NCBI RefSeq assembly: GCF_014930455.1 | Contig: NZ_JAAIYO010000001.1 | Coordinates: 1,364,001 to 1,428,000 of the forward strand | Origin: Corallococcus soli | GTDB taxonomy: Bacteria > Myxococcota > Myxococcia > Myxococcales > Myxococcaceae | DNA length: 64,000 bases | Reading direction: 5' to 3' | Shown: positions 37,537 through 49,160 of the stretch, piece after piece | How the letters are laid out: each line of letters begins with the position of its first letter | How positions within the stretch are numbered: position 1 is the stretch's first letter | Made by a program: the position numbers and the translations under genes | The notes under the pieces: model-generated | What the model saw: the letters and a program-made list of their open reading frames with translations, nothing else | What the model was told of the DNA's origin: nothing | Database searches by the model: none

Positions 37537-39666
37537 TTGTTCAACCCCTTCAAACGCCGCACGTTCCTGCAAGCCGTGGTTGCTGTCGCGGCGACGACGA
37601 CCTTTGGATGCTCCGACGACGAGACGTCGCTCACGTCGGATGGCTCGCCCTACTTCCCGCAGTCGCTGGCGTCGGGGGATCCGCGTCCGGACAGCGTGGT
37701 GTTGTGGGTGCGCGTGGAGGACACCGCGCGCGCCGGGGAGGACCTGCCCCTGCGGCTGGACGTCTCCACGACGGAGGACTTCTCCTCGCTGGTGGTGGAC
37801 AAGCTGGAGGTGACGGCGCTGGCGGCGCACGACCACGCGCTGAAGGTGAAGGTGACGCGCCTGTCACCGCGCACGACGTACTACTACCGCTTCACCTACG
37901 AGCAGGGCGGCCAGAAGCACACCACGCGCGTCGGGCGCACGCGCACGGCGCCGGCGGCCGGTGACGACGTGCCGGTGAAGTTCGCCTTCGCCAGCTGCCA
38001 GGACTTCATTGGCCGCTACTACAACGCGTGGCAGCGGCTGGTGCAGTTGGGCGAGGACCTGGACTTCGTCGTGTTCCTCGGGGACTACGTCTACGAGACG
38101 ACGGGCGACACGTCCTTCCAGTCCTCCGGCGGCGGCCGCTCCGTGCGCTTCAGCGAGCCCCAGGGCGCGCTGGCGCAGGGCACGGGCGTCACCGCGTTCC
38201 TGGCGGCCAACACCCTGTCCAACTACCGCGACCTGTACAAGACGGTGCGCAGCGACCGGCAGTTGCAGGCGGCGCACGAGCGCTACCCGTTCATCATCAC
38301 CTGGGACGACCACGAGTTCTCCGACGACTGCTGGAGGGACGTGGCGACGTACGAGGACGGCAAGCGGGACGAGACGCAGCTGGAGCGCAAGCACAACGCG
38401 GAGCAGGCGTTCCTGGAGTTCATCCCGCTGGACACGGCGCAGACGTCCGAGGGCGTCGTCAACGTGGACAGCGAGCCGCGCTTCCCCAGCACCCGCATCT
38501 TCCGTGACTTCGAGTACGGCCGGCACCTGAAGCTGCTGGTGACGGACTACCGCAGCTACCGGCCGGACCACCTCATCCCGGAGGACGCGTACCCGGGCGC
38601 GGTGGCGCTGGACGCGGCGGTGCTGGCGACCCTGCCGGCGCCCGCGCAGCAGGCCTTCTCCGGGGACACGTTCGCGTACGTGAACATCGATGACCCGGCC
38701 TATGTGCAGCACAAGCAGGTGCTCCAGGGCGTGTACCTGAGCCAGGCGAAGGCCGCGGGGCTGACGGACGCGGAGGCCGCGCAGAAGGTGGGCACCTGGG
38801 TGAAGGGCCCGCTGGCGCTCTTCTACGTGAACCAGGTGTTCAAGGCGGCGGGCTTCGGCGCGCTGGAGATCCCCACGACGGGCGCGCCCCGGGGCATGGC
38901 GTACGTGCACATGGGCAAGAGCGCGCTCTTCAACATCCAGGGCTCGCGCTACGTGGTGGTGAAGGACACCTTCGACGTGTTCGCGGCGGTGAAGTACGGC
39001 GCCACCGCGGGCGAGAGCGAGAACGTGTTCGGCCCCGAGCAGGAGACGTGGTTCAACCAGACGATGACCACGGCGACCAACACCTGGAAGATGGTGGTGA
39101 GCTCCACGTCGCTGTCGGCGCTCATCTGGGACCTGCGCGCGAAGACGGACATCTACGACCCGACGCTGCGCCAGCGCTTCTACTTCAGCGTGGACCAGTG
39201 GGACGGCTTCCCCACGAAGAAGAAGGTCATGCTCAACACGCTCAAGGCCAAGGGCGTGACGAACACGCTGTTCCTCTCCGGCGACATCCACGCGTCGTTC
39301 GCGTCGGTGGAGGAGGGCGTGCCCACGCTGACGGCCCCGGCCATCACCTCCGGCTCCATCAAGAGCCTGGCGGGCCTGGCGCTGCTGGGCGCGGGCTACG
39401 CCCCGGGCGCGCCCGTGTACCAGTACGCCGTCACGAACATGGAGAAGACGCTCCAGGACTCCAACCCCGGCCTGCGCTTCGCGGACGCGGACTCGCACGG
39501 CTTCGTGGTGGTGGAGGTGAAGGCGGACGAAACGCTCGCCACCTTCCACCTCATCCCCGCCGGCGAGGTGAGCAAGGACTACTCCAAGCGCGACGGCAGC
39601 GAGCTGGAGTCGAAGTTCACCGCCCGCACCTTCCGCGTGAAGAACAGCGACATCCAGCCCGTCTGA
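37537..39666 (+). CDS. phoD: PhoD-family alkaline phosphatase, Tat-exported lipoprotein-like
   Basis: 709 residues from TTG 37537. The start gives MFNPFKRRTFLQAVV, a twin-arginine signal, followed by TTTFGC, a lipobox, so export by Tat with possible lipid anchoring. Metal-site motifs of PhoD are present: FASCQD, VFLGDYVYE, TWDDHEFSDD and SGDIHAS. PhoD removes phosphate from mono- and diesters using Ca and Fe; Tat export fits cofactor loading in the cytoplasm. It is longer than typical PhoD because of an insertion around residues 330-450 (after the VTDYRSYRP segment). GTG 37444 and ATG 37453 are in frame but would bury the signal. A perfect terminator follows. Confidence 0.88.
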   Translation: MFNPFKRRTFLQAVVAVAATTTFGCSDDETSLTSDGSPYFPQSLASGDPRPDSVVLWVRVEDTARAGEDLPLRLDVSTTEDFSSLVVDKLEVTALAAHDHALKVKVTRLSPRTTYYYRFTYEQGGQKHTTRVGRTRTAPAAGDDVPVKFAFASCQDFIGRYYNAWQRLVQLGEDLDFVVFLGDYVYETTGDTSFQSSGGGRSVRFSEPQGALAQGTGVTAFLAANTLSNYRDLYKTVRSDRQLQAAHERYPFIITWDDHEFSDDCWRDVATYEDGKRDETQLERKHNAEQAFLEFIPLDTAQTSEGVVNVDSEPRFPSTRIFRDFEYGRHLKLLVTDYRSYRPDHLIPEDAYPGAVALDAAVLATLPAPAQQAFSGDTFAYVNIDDPAYVQHKQVLQGVYLSQAKAAGLTDAEAAQKVGTWVKGPLALFYVNQVFKAAGFGALEIPTTGAPRGMAYVHMGKSALFNIQGSRYVVVKDTFDVFAAVKYGATAGESENVFGPEQETWFNQTMTTATNTWKMVVSSTSLSALIWDLRAKTDIYDPTLRQRFYFSVDQWDGFPTKKKVMLNTLKAKGVTNTLFLSGDIHASFASVEEGVPTLTAPAITSGSIKSLAGLALLGAGYAPGAPVYQYAVTNMEKTLQDSNPGLRFADADSHGFVVVEVKADETLATFHLIPAGEVSKDYSKRDGSELESKFTARTFRVKNSDIQPV

Positions 39667-39695
39667 CGCTGACGGCTGAAGCCTGAAGGGCCTTC

Positions 39696-39728
39696 GGGGC
39701 CGCGTGGGGACACTCCCCACGCGGCCCC
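39696..39728 (+). terminator. Perfect 15-bp hairpin terminator after the phosphatase gene
   Basis: GGGGCCGCGTGGGGA (39696-39710) and TCCCCACGCGGCCCC (39714-39728), with a CAC loop, then GGGTGTTTC. Confidence 0.8.
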
Positions 39729-39847
39729 GGGTGTTTCAGGTGGGCTTTTCGTTCTTGCTGGTTTGTGCTGTTTTGCGTGGATACGGCTCCCTTTGCGATG
39801 AAACACGGCCGGGGGAGCCCGGACCCGTCAGCGGGGAGGAGTTCATC

Positions 39848-41920
39848 GTGGGCGCACGCAAGGGATTGCAGGGGCTGCTGGGAGCGGGGCTGGGGTGGAT
39901 GCTGGCGGTGGGGACGCCGGTGGCCGTGCAGGCGGCGCCGTGGCGGAGCGTGCTGTATCCGGAGGGCTGGCAGCCGGGGGACACGCGGCCGGGCAACGCG
40001 TCGCAGTTCCTGCATGACTTCTCCTATGCGGGCTACCGGCAGCGGCAGGCGGAGCCGCCGGTGCGGATGGACCGGGTGCTGGACGTGACGCAGGCGCCGT
40101 ACTTCGCGGACAACACGGGCGCGTCGGACGTGACGGCGGTGTTGCAGCAGGCCCTCAACGACGCGGGGGCGGTGGCGGGCGGCGGGGTGGTGTACCTGCC
40201 CCGGGGCACGTACCGGGTGGCGCCACCGACGGGCAAGGGGTACGCGCTGCACATCGGCAAGAGCAACGTGGTGCTGCGCGGGCAGGGCGCGACGGCGACG
40301 TTCCTCTACAACGCGGCGACGGACATGCGCTTCAAGCGGGTCATCCTGGTGGGCCCGCGCGAGTCCACGGTGTCCTGGACGTCCGCGGCGACGGCGTCGG
40401 TGGCGCTCACGCAGGACGCGCCCAACCAGGCGACGCGCGTCCAGGTGGCGAGCGTGGCCAGCTTCCCCGTGGGCTCGTGGGTGGTGGTGCGGGCGGACCT
40501 GACGGCCGCGCGCAGCGGGGAGCTCAACATGGGCACCTCGTGGACGTCGCTGCCGGGGCCGTCCTTCTACCGGCGGGTGGTGGCGGTGGACGCGGCCACG
40601 CGGACGCTGACGCTGGACATCCCGCTGCGCCAGGGCCTGCTGATGCGCGACGCGGCGCGCGTGTATGGCATCCCCGCGCACCTGACGGAGGTGGGCATCG
40701 AGCACCTGTCCATCGGCATGCGGGAGAACCCCACGCCGGGGACGCGCGAGGAGGACCACAGCGTGCCGGGCACGGGCGCGTATGAGATGCACGACGCGGC
40801 GGCGGTGCGGATGAACCACGTGGTGGATGGGTGGGTGCGCGGCGTCAATTCCTACCGGCCTCCGTCCAACACGCAGGACGTGCACCTGCTGTCCAACGGC
40901 ATCGACCTGGATTACTCGCGCAACGTCACCGTGGACGCGTGCCAGATGGAGAAGCCGCAGTACATGGGCGGTGGCGGAAATGGCTACCTGTATTCGATTC
41001 GCGGCAGTGACAGCCTCTTCAAGGACAGCGTGGCGTTTGGCGGGCGGCACAACTTCGACTTCCGCTCCATGCACACCACCGGCAACGTGCTGTTCAACAA
41101 CCGGTCGTCCAACGGGGACAAGGTGTCCGACTTCCACATGCACCTGAGCGCGGCGAACCTGGTGGACAACACCACGCTCTACCTGGAGCGCTTCGAGGCG
41201 GCGGACCGGACGCCCTACGGCTCCGTGAGCCACGGCGTCACCACGACGCAGAGCGTGTTCTGGAACACCAACGGCGCGAAGCCCCCGGCCTATGGGGGCT
41301 CCAGCATGGTGCGCTCACAGCAGTACGGGCAGGGCTACGTGATTGGCATGCGTGGCAGCGCGACGAACGTGGACGTGTCGGTGACGACGAAGACGGCGCC
41401 AGCGGACCTGGCGGAGGTGGCGACGTCCGGCAACGAACTGGTGCCGCAGTCGCTCTACGTGGACCAGACGCAGAAGCGCCTGGGGCGCGCGGTGGAGCAC
41501 GACGCGCGGGCGCTGGTGTACCAGGCGGAGAACCTGAAGCCGACGAGCGCCGGGGACCTGTCGTCCACGACCGTGGAGACGGGCGCGGAGCTGGGCGGCA
41601 TCCGCTACCACAACACGAACGCCGTGGGCGCGAAGGTGACGTACACCCTCTATCCGCGCACGGTGGGCACGTTCGCGGTGCGGGTGCTGACCAAGCGCAA
41701 CAGCGGGCGGGGGCAGTACCGGCTGGACGTGGGGGGCGTGGCGGTGGGCGGGACGCGGGACGAGTACTCCAGCGGCACGGCGTATGCGGAGGTGGAGCTG
41801 GGGACGGTGACGTTCACCGACCTGGAGCCCAAGCTGTTCACCTTCACGGTGGTGGGGAAGAACGCGGCGAGTACGGGTTACAACGTCGCATTGGACGCCA
41901 TCCGACTCGTCCGGCGGTAG
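39848..41920 (+). CDS. Secreted right-handed beta-helix protein (pectate-lyase-like) with C-terminal carbohydrate-binding-like domain
   Basis: 690 residues from GTG 39848, which has GGGGAGGAG six bases upstream; the longer frame from 39704 runs into the terminator. A Sec signal (LQGLLGAGLGWMLAVGTPVA) leads to VTAVLQQALNDAGAVAGGGV, then VYLPRGTYRV, the pectate-lyase-3/glycosyl-hydrolase-28-like start of a beta-helix, followed by rungs such as VGIEHLSIGMRE, NGIDLDYSRNVTVDACQMEK and RHNFDFRSMHTTGNVLFNN. The last ~130 residues (ALVYQAENLKPTSAGDLSST) form a jelly-roll-like domain of the CBM6/35 kind. No enzyme activity can be assigned; polysaccharide binding or cleavage is likely. Confidence 0.8.
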   Translation: MGARKGLQGLLGAGLGWMLAVGTPVAVQAAPWRSVLYPEGWQPGDTRPGNASQFLHDFSYAGYRQRQAEPPVRMDRVLDVTQAPYFADNTGASDVTAVLQQALNDAGAVAGGGVVYLPRGTYRVAPPTGKGYALHIGKSNVVLRGQGATATFLYNAATDMRFKRVILVGPRESTVSWTSAATASVALTQDAPNQATRVQVASVASFPVGSWVVVRADLTAARSGELNMGTSWTSLPGPSFYRRVVAVDAATRTLTLDIPLRQGLLMRDAARVYGIPAHLTEVGIEHLSIGMRENPTPGTREEDHSVPGTGAYEMHDAAAVRMNHVVDGWVRGVNSYRPPSNTQDVHLLSNGIDLDYSRNVTVDACQMEKPQYMGGGGNGYLYSIRGSDSLFKDSVAFGGRHNFDFRSMHTTGNVLFNNRSSNGDKVSDFHMHLSAANLVDNTTLYLERFEAADRTPYGSVSHGVTTTQSVFWNTNGAKPPAYGGSSMVRSQQYGQGYVIGMRGSATNVDVSVTTKTAPADLAEVATSGNELVPQSLYVDQTQKRLGRAVEHDARALVYQAENLKPTSAGDLSSTTVETGAELGGIRYHNTNAVGAKVTYTLYPRTVGTFAVRVLTKRNSGRGQYRLDVGGVAVGGTRDEYSSGTAYAEVELGTVTFTDLEPKLFTFTVVGKNAASTGYNVALDAIRLVRR

Positions 41921-41971
41921 GGCGCGGTGCGCCTCTGGGAGGCGCGGGCGGACCGGGGTATAGACGGGCCC

Positions 41972-44320
<2,349 letters not shown>

Positions 44321-44352
44321 CGGGGCACCGTCCCATCGGAGGGGAGTTCGAC

Positions 44353-44463
44353 ATGGCGTACTTCCAGGATCTCTCTCCGTGCTTCTGCTTTGGCCAGTGG
44401 GAAGAGTTGTTGCTCGCGGTGGGATGGCTCGACAGCGAGCACGGCTTCACTGAATCACTCTGA
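44353..44463 (+). pseudogene. Truncated DUF7919-like gene (36 codons)
   Basis: ATG 44353 is preceded by GGAGGGGAG with ideal spacing, and the product begins MAYFQDLSPCFCF then LLLAVGWLDSEHGF, which matches the N-terminus pattern I know for DUF7919 proteins (M-x-Y-x-D-L-S/T-P..., then VGWL-x-x-x-H-x-F). Frame ends at TGA 44461 after TESL, far short of the family's usual length. It is therefore likely a 5' remnant of a gene, or a deletion joint. It lies in a lower-GC patch directly beside the convergent DUF6714-like gene. Confidence 0.6.
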
Positions 44464-44465
44464 AC

Positions 44466-44936
44466 TCAGAGTGTGTCCCAATATGTCTCCAGTGCCTGGG
44501 ACCAATGGCGACGTGCGATAGGCCCTGGGGCATCGTCTCGCATCCTCCGCAAGAACGTTTGGACCACGTTCCTCTGTTTGGGAGGAAGGGTGTCGAACCG
44601 ACTCTTGAAGTGGGTTCGCAGCTCCGGGTGTGATTCATCCGGGATGCTCAATTGGGACAAAAGGAAGTCGCGGACGTCGGGGTCCGTGAGCGCTGCCAGC
44701 AGATAGGCTGGAAGGTAGTAGCGAAGCGCCTCTGGACTGAGCAGCGACAGATGCGCCGCATGCTGACGGATCCGTTCCGCTGGAACATCCTTCCAGTGCA
44801 TGCCCCGGAAATCCCTGCTGAGTTCCGTTGCCTCCCAGGCATCCGGTGCATAAGCGATGCGGCTGTCATCGGGACGGGGCACATCCGAGAAGGCATCCTC
44901 GATCTGCTGTCGGAGCAAGGCTTCTTGCGCACTCAT
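44466..44936 (-). CDS. DUF6714-like protein
   Basis: 156 residues. Pattern LLRQQIEDAFSDVPRPDDSR, then WKDVPAERIRQHAAHLSLLS and PEALRYYLPAYLLAALTDPD fits DUF6714, a small cytoplasmic helical family of unknown role. I take ATG 44936; the upstream extension to 45038 overlaps other sequence and is not coding-like. G+C is about 62-63% in the two 60-base rows I counted, well below its neighbours, and codons are less biased, suggesting recent transfer. It lies between the truncated DUF7919-like gene and the HSP90-partner gene. Such solitary low-GC genes are often immunity or accessory genes, but no toxin is seen here. Confidence 0.7.
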   Translation of the reverse strand: MSAQEALLRQQIEDAFSDVPRPDDSRIAYAPDAWEATELSRDFRGMHWKDVPAERIRQHAAHLSLLSPEALRYYLPAYLLAALTDPDVRDFLLSQLSIPDESHPELRTHFKSRFDTLPPKQRNVVQTFLRRMRDDAPGPIARRHWSQALETYWDTL

Positions 44937-44949
44937 TGATGGGCCCAGC

Positions 44950-46059
44950 TCAATCCAACGGAAACAGCAGCGCTTCCTTCGCCAGCACCTCATTGCGCGC
45001 CAGCAACTCCATGAACCGCGCCGTCCCATTGCGCGCATCGAACCGTGCCGCGATGTCGCGCGCCTGCGTCTCCAGCCAGTCCCGCAGGGCCCGTGTCGCG
45101 TACCCGCCGTCCACCGCGTGCAGCGGGAACGCCTGGGGCAGACGCAGGCTCACTTCTTCCCGACCGTCCTGGGTCACCTGTCCCAGCAGGAACGACCCCG
45201 CCGCGTAGAAGGTGAAACGGTCGCGGTGGCTTGCGTGATCCAACGCCCAGCCCAGGTGCTTCTCCAGCAGCGTCAGTCCGCGCGACAGGTTGCCCGTCAG
45301 CGCCAGGAATTCCAGGTGCTCGCCCACCGTGGCCAGGAACTCGCGGTTCTTCGCCACCATCGCGTAGCCGCGCACGTGGCAGGCCCGCGCCTCCTCCATC
45401 CGCTCCAACTTGAAGAACGGATACAGCAGCGTGCCCAGCGTCAGGTGCGGGATCTCCGCGCAGGACTGTCGCCCGTCCAGGATGGGCTTGGCCTTCTTGA
45501 TGGCCTGCTCCCACTCCCCCCGGTCCACGTGGTGGTCCAGCTCGTCGTCCAATTCACAGACACGGCAGTCCGTCAGGTGGTCCCGGGGCGCCACCAGCCA
45601 CGCCTCCCACAGGCGCTCCGCCTCGGCGGTGTCCCCCATGTCCCGAGCCATCTGGTAGCGCAGCTTCAGCGCCGCCCGTCGGCCCGCGTCCAGCTTCGCG
45701 AAGCTCTGCTCCACGTCATCCAGCGCGTCGGAAATCTGCTTGCGGCTGATGTGCGGGAACTCGTCCAGCCGCCCCACCACCCACTTCTGCTTCCAGAGCA
45801 TGTCCTCCGGGTCGAACCGCTGCGGGTCCTTCTTCTGCTGCCCACGGCACCACGCGAACGCCACCAGCGCCTTGTCCGGGAACCCGCCGAAGGTCGCCGC
45901 GTCGATGAGCCCATCGCGCAGCGCGTACCCCAGCGGCACGTCCCCGTGCGTGTCCGCCAGCCGCACGGCCTCCTCCATCGTGCGCACCTTGGCGTCGCCC
46001 TCGGGCAGTTCTTCCGCTCGCTCGCGCAACGCCTCCACCTGCTGGCGCCAGTCCCCCAT
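44950..46059 (-). CDS. Helical TPR-like protein coupled to HSP90-like chaperone
   Basis: 369 residues, no signal or membrane helix. Nearly all helical with a repeat rhythm: ALRERAEELPEGDAKVRTME, ALKLRYQMARDMGDTAEAER, HHVDRGEWEQAIKKAKPILD and FFKLERMEEARACHVRGYAM are TPR/HAT-like pairs of helices. A CRVCELDDELDHH segment has Cys and His residues that could bind metal. The start overlaps the stop of the HSP90-like gene by one base (TGATG), so it is translationally coupled and probably made in step. HSP90 proteins often work with TPR co-chaperones, so a partner role is a reasonable inference, not shown. Confidence 0.75.
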   Translation of the reverse strand: MGDWRQQVEALRERAEELPEGDAKVRTMEEAVRLADTHGDVPLGYALRDGLIDAATFGGFPDKALVAFAWCRGQQKKDPQRFDPEDMLWKQKWVVGRLDEFPHISRKQISDALDDVEQSFAKLDAGRRAALKLRYQMARDMGDTAEAERLWEAWLVAPRDHLTDCRVCELDDELDHHVDRGEWEQAIKKAKPILDGRQSCAEIPHLTLGTLLYPFFKLERMEEARACHVRGYAMVAKNREFLATVGEHLEFLALTGNLSRGLTLLEKHLGWALDHASHRDRFTFYAAGSFLLGQVTQDGREEVSLRLPQAFPLHAVDGGYATRALRDWLETQARDIAARFDARNGTARFMELLARNEVLAKEALLFPLD

Positions 46060-47909
46060 CAGTGCATCCCCCGCGAGCCCGACCCGGATGAGCCACTCCC
46101 ACCACCTTCATCCAGCCGCGCCGCGATGAGCCCCAGGAGGCCGTGGTTCAACAGCGCCATCTCCTGTGCGTTCAGCGGGTGCTGCCCCAGGAGCAACGCC
46201 TGCACGTAGAGCATCTCCACCGACAGCTTCAGCAGCTCCCGGCTCTCCACCGCCGCCAGCCGCCGCACCACGGGGTTGTGCAAGTTGAGGCACAGCTGCG
46301 CCCGCTCCCCGCCGCCCACCCCCGTCATCACCCCATCCAGCACGCCCGCGTACAGGTCGTCCGACTCCTCGCGCGCCCGCTCCGCGTCCCGCCGGAACGC
46401 CCCTTCCGCGTCCGAGCTGTAGAGCGTGGGCACCTCCGCCGGGAAGAACTTCTTCACCTCCACCCCGCAGCGGAACGGCGCCAGCACCCCTTCGGCCAGG
46501 CGCAACAACGGGTAGATGGCCTCGCGCTCGTCCAGCGTCAGCTCCTCGAACGTCTGCGGCAGGTCCGCCGACGAGAAGGGCGCCACCTGCGCGTCCGGCA
46601 CCACCTGCGGCAGCTTCTCCAGCAGCGCCGTGTCATGCGTGTACGCCGCGTTCAGCACACACAGCCCCTGCGCCGCCGCCACCCGCGCCACCTGCCGGAA
46701 CCCATCCATCGTCGGCGTGTAGCGCACCACCGGCCACGAACGTCGGTAGTCCGCCAGCGTCATCATCCCCAGCGACGTCTCGAAGGGCAGCCAGTCGATG
46801 ACCAGCCGGTAGAAGTCGTCGTCGTCCAGCGCCAGCCCCTTCACCGACAGGCCATGCAGCGCGATCAACCGCTGCAATGCCCGGGGCTCCTCGCGCGCCA
46901 GGTCCATCAGGTACTTGCGCAGGGACTGTCCCAGGGCCTCGCGCGCCCGCGACAGCACCGCGTCCTCGTAGAAGGACTCGCGGCTCGCGGTGGGCCGCAG
47001 CCCGTTCGCGTTCACCACGCACTTCACGAAGAAGGCCCACTCCGGCAGCAGGTTCTCCGCGTTCTCCGCCAGGAGCATGTGCTTCAGGTACACGCGGTGC
47101 TTCTGTTTGGCATTGAAGTGCGGCGACGCCGGCAGCACAAACGCCACCCCGTCCACGTCCCCCGCCTCCGAACGCAGCGGAATCACATCCAGGAAGTCCG
47201 TGCCGAACACCTCGCGCCCGTACGCGAGCAGCGCCTGCCGCTTGTCGCCCGCCGTCTCATACAGGCGGCGCCAGGGCGGGCCGTCCAGGTTGAGCTGCTC
47301 CGTCCTTCCTCCCACGGTGAAGTGGACGGGGAAGGGCAGCAGGCCGCCGTAGTGGAGCGCGAGCTGCCGCACCCGCTCCGGCGCGAACCACTCCGCCATG
47401 TCCGCGCGGGCCACCAGGTAGACGTGCGTGCCGGGCGCGTCCAGCGGGTGTTCGGAGACGCGCACGCCGTAGGTGCCGTCATGCCGGCCCCGCCACTCCA
47501 GCGTGCGTCCATCCCCCTTCGCCGAGCGCGTCACCACCAGCAGCTCGTCACACACCGTGAAGCACGACAGCAGGCCGATGCCGAACTGACCGATGAAGTC
47601 GTTCCTCCGCGCCTCCAGCACCTCGCGCTTGGAGGACTCGCCGATGGTCGCGAGGAAGCGGTGGATCTCCTCCTCCGTCAGGCCCACGCCCTCGTCGGTG
47701 AAGAGCAGGGTGGGGGGCCCGCCGTCCTGCTTCTCCCGCAGCTCCAGCCTCACCGAACCGGAGGCCCCGGGCTCCAGCTGCTGCCGGGCGCGCAGCGCGT
47801 CCGTGGCGTTCTGGAGCAGCTCCCGCACGTAGACCCCCGGCGAGCTGTACAGGTGGTGGGACAGGAGGTCGATGACCCCGCGGAGGCTGACTTGGAATCG
47901 ATGGTCCAC
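46059..47909 (-). CDS. HSP90-family chaperone, divergent from HtpG
   Basis: 616 residues from GTG 47909. GHKL ATPase motifs: E30-x3-N34-A-x-D37 in VRELLQNATDAL, DEGVGLTEEEI (Asp72), GQFGIGLLSCF (107-112). The middle-domain arginine is in RPTASRESFYED. ATIGESSKR replaces the HtpG TIAKSGT lid segment, and the C-terminal region is short of the usual HtpG dimer signature and ends with a Gly/Ser-rich GGGSGSSGSGSRGMH tail. It is likely an active cytosolic HSP90 paralogue. Coupled to the helical gene downstream. The extended frame to 48107 overlaps the divergent gene and is rejected. Confidence 0.87.
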   Translation of the reverse strand: MDHRFQVSLRGVIDLLSHHLYSSPGVYVRELLQNATDALRARQQLEPGASGSVRLELREKQDGGPPTLLFTDEGVGLTEEEIHRFLATIGESSKREVLEARRNDFIGQFGIGLLSCFTVCDELLVVTRSAKGDGRTLEWRGRHDGTYGVRVSEHPLDAPGTHVYLVARADMAEWFAPERVRQLALHYGGLLPFPVHFTVGGRTEQLNLDGPPWRRLYETAGDKRQALLAYGREVFGTDFLDVIPLRSEAGDVDGVAFVLPASPHFNAKQKHRVYLKHMLLAENAENLLPEWAFFVKCVVNANGLRPTASRESFYEDAVLSRAREALGQSLRKYLMDLAREEPRALQRLIALHGLSVKGLALDDDDFYRLVIDWLPFETSLGMMTLADYRRSWPVVRYTPTMDGFRQVARVAAAQGLCVLNAAYTHDTALLEKLPQVVPDAQVAPFSSADLPQTFEELTLDEREAIYPLLRLAEGVLAPFRCGVEVKKFFPAEVPTLYSSDAEGAFRRDAERAREESDDLYAGVLDGVMTGVGGGERAQLCLNLHNPVVRRLAAVESRELLKLSVEMLYVQALLLGQHPLNAQEMALLNHGLLGLIAARLDEGGGSGSSGSGSRGMH

Positions 47910-48109
47910 GCTGGAATCGAGCGTAGCGCGCGGGCCCCGCCCCCGGGGCCGCAATCCCCCGGCGAACGCTTCTGTCCTGCCGGGGGCGGCCGGACACGCC
48001 TGCCCCTTCCTGCCCCCTCGGAGGGTGCTATGTGGCGCCCGGCCGTGTGGCGCCTCCCTGGCGGCACGGCGACATGTCGTCCCTTTCCTCCCTCCTGGAG
48101 CAGACAACG

Positions 48110-48958
48110 ATGCGGACCAAGCTGAAGGCAGTGGTGGTGGGCGCGGTGCTGGGTGTCACGGGCGCGGCGTTCGCGCAGGGCACGCCGACGACCCCGGCGG
48201 CCCCCAAGGCGGCGGCCCCGGCGGGCAAGGCCGCTGCCAAGGCGACCGCGGGCAAGACGGAGGTGACGTGGTGGGGCCACGCCGCGTTCGTGGTGAAGAC
48301 GCCGGGTGGCGCGGTCATCGCCATCGACCCGTGGTTCACCAACCCCAAGGCGCCCCAGGGCGCGACCTGGCCGGAGGCGGTGGACGCCATCCTCGTCTCC
48401 CACGGCCACTTCGACCACGTGGGCGAGGCGAAGGCCCTGGCCCAGAAGACGAACGCGAAGGTGTTCGGCTCCTTTGAGCTGGTGACGCTGCTGGCCCTTC
48501 CGGAGGCGCAGGGAATGGTGGGCAATGTGGGCGGCACCTTCCAGGTGAAGGACGCCACCATCCACCTCGTGGAGGCGGTGCACTCCAGCAGCTATCAGGC
48601 GGACCCCAAGGCCCCGGCGCATTACTCCGGCGCGGCGCTGGGCTTCGTCATCGAAATCGCCAACGGCCCCACGCTGTACCACTCGGGTGACACGGGGGCC
48701 TTCCAGTCCATGGCCCTCATCGCCGAGCAGTTCAAGCCCACCGTGGCCATGCTCCCCATTGGTGGCGTGTTCACCATGGACCCCGCCCAGGCGGCTGTTG
48801 CCGCGAAGCTGCTCAAGGTGAAATCCGTGGTGCCCATGCACTACGGCACCTTCCCCGCCCTCACCGGCACGCCGGACGCGCTCACCGCCGCCGTGAAGAA
48901 GGGCCGGGGCACCGCCAAGGTGCTCTCCCTGGAGCCCGGCAAGGCCACCGCCCTGTAG
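48110..48958 (+). CDS. Exported metallo-beta-lactamase-fold hydrolase (UPF0173-like)
   Basis: 282 residues. Sec signal (LKAVVVGAVLGVTGAAFA) and an Ala/Pro/Lys-rich linker, then the MBL fold: TWWGHAAFVVKTPGG, AIDPWFTNP, the zinc motif VSHGHFDHVG (H-x-H-x-D-H), LYHSGDTG and VVPMHYGTFPAL. UPF0173 enzymes are cytoplasmic in most bacteria; here the signal peptide predicts periplasmic export, which is unusual. ATG 48110 has TGGAG ten bases upstream. Divergent from the HSP90-like gene. Substrate unknown. Confidence 0.88.
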   Translation: MRTKLKAVVVGAVLGVTGAAFAQGTPTTPAAPKAAAPAGKAAAKATAGKTEVTWWGHAAFVVKTPGGAVIAIDPWFTNPKAPQGATWPEAVDAILVSHGHFDHVGEAKALAQKTNAKVFGSFELVTLLALPEAQGMVGNVGGTFQVKDATIHLVEAVHSSSYQADPKAPAHYSGAALGFVIEIANGPTLYHSGDTGAFQSMALIAEQFKPTVAMLPIGGVFTMDPAQAAVAAKLLKVKSVVPMHYGTFPALTGTPDALTAAVKKGRGTAKVLSLEPGKATAL

Positions 48959-49160
48959 TCCTCCGCTGCGTCCGCTCTGGCGGAATCCCCGCGCTCGTCC
49001 ATCGACGCCGATGGCCGGGCGCGTTGCTTCTCCGCGCCATCGCCTCCTTCCGCTGGAGGACGTGCACCGCCGACCGGGGTCGGGTGGCGTCCCGAATGCG
49101 ACTGGGTTATTCCCCGCCTCATCGCGCACCGGAGGGGTCCGGCCGCGCGTCTCGTGGGGT

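Noticed and set aside
49011-49160. N-terminal extension of the TerB/LETM1-like protein from ATG 49011
   Set aside because: The codons include TTA and weak third-position bias, and the segment lies in the promoter region; GTG 49161 is preferred.
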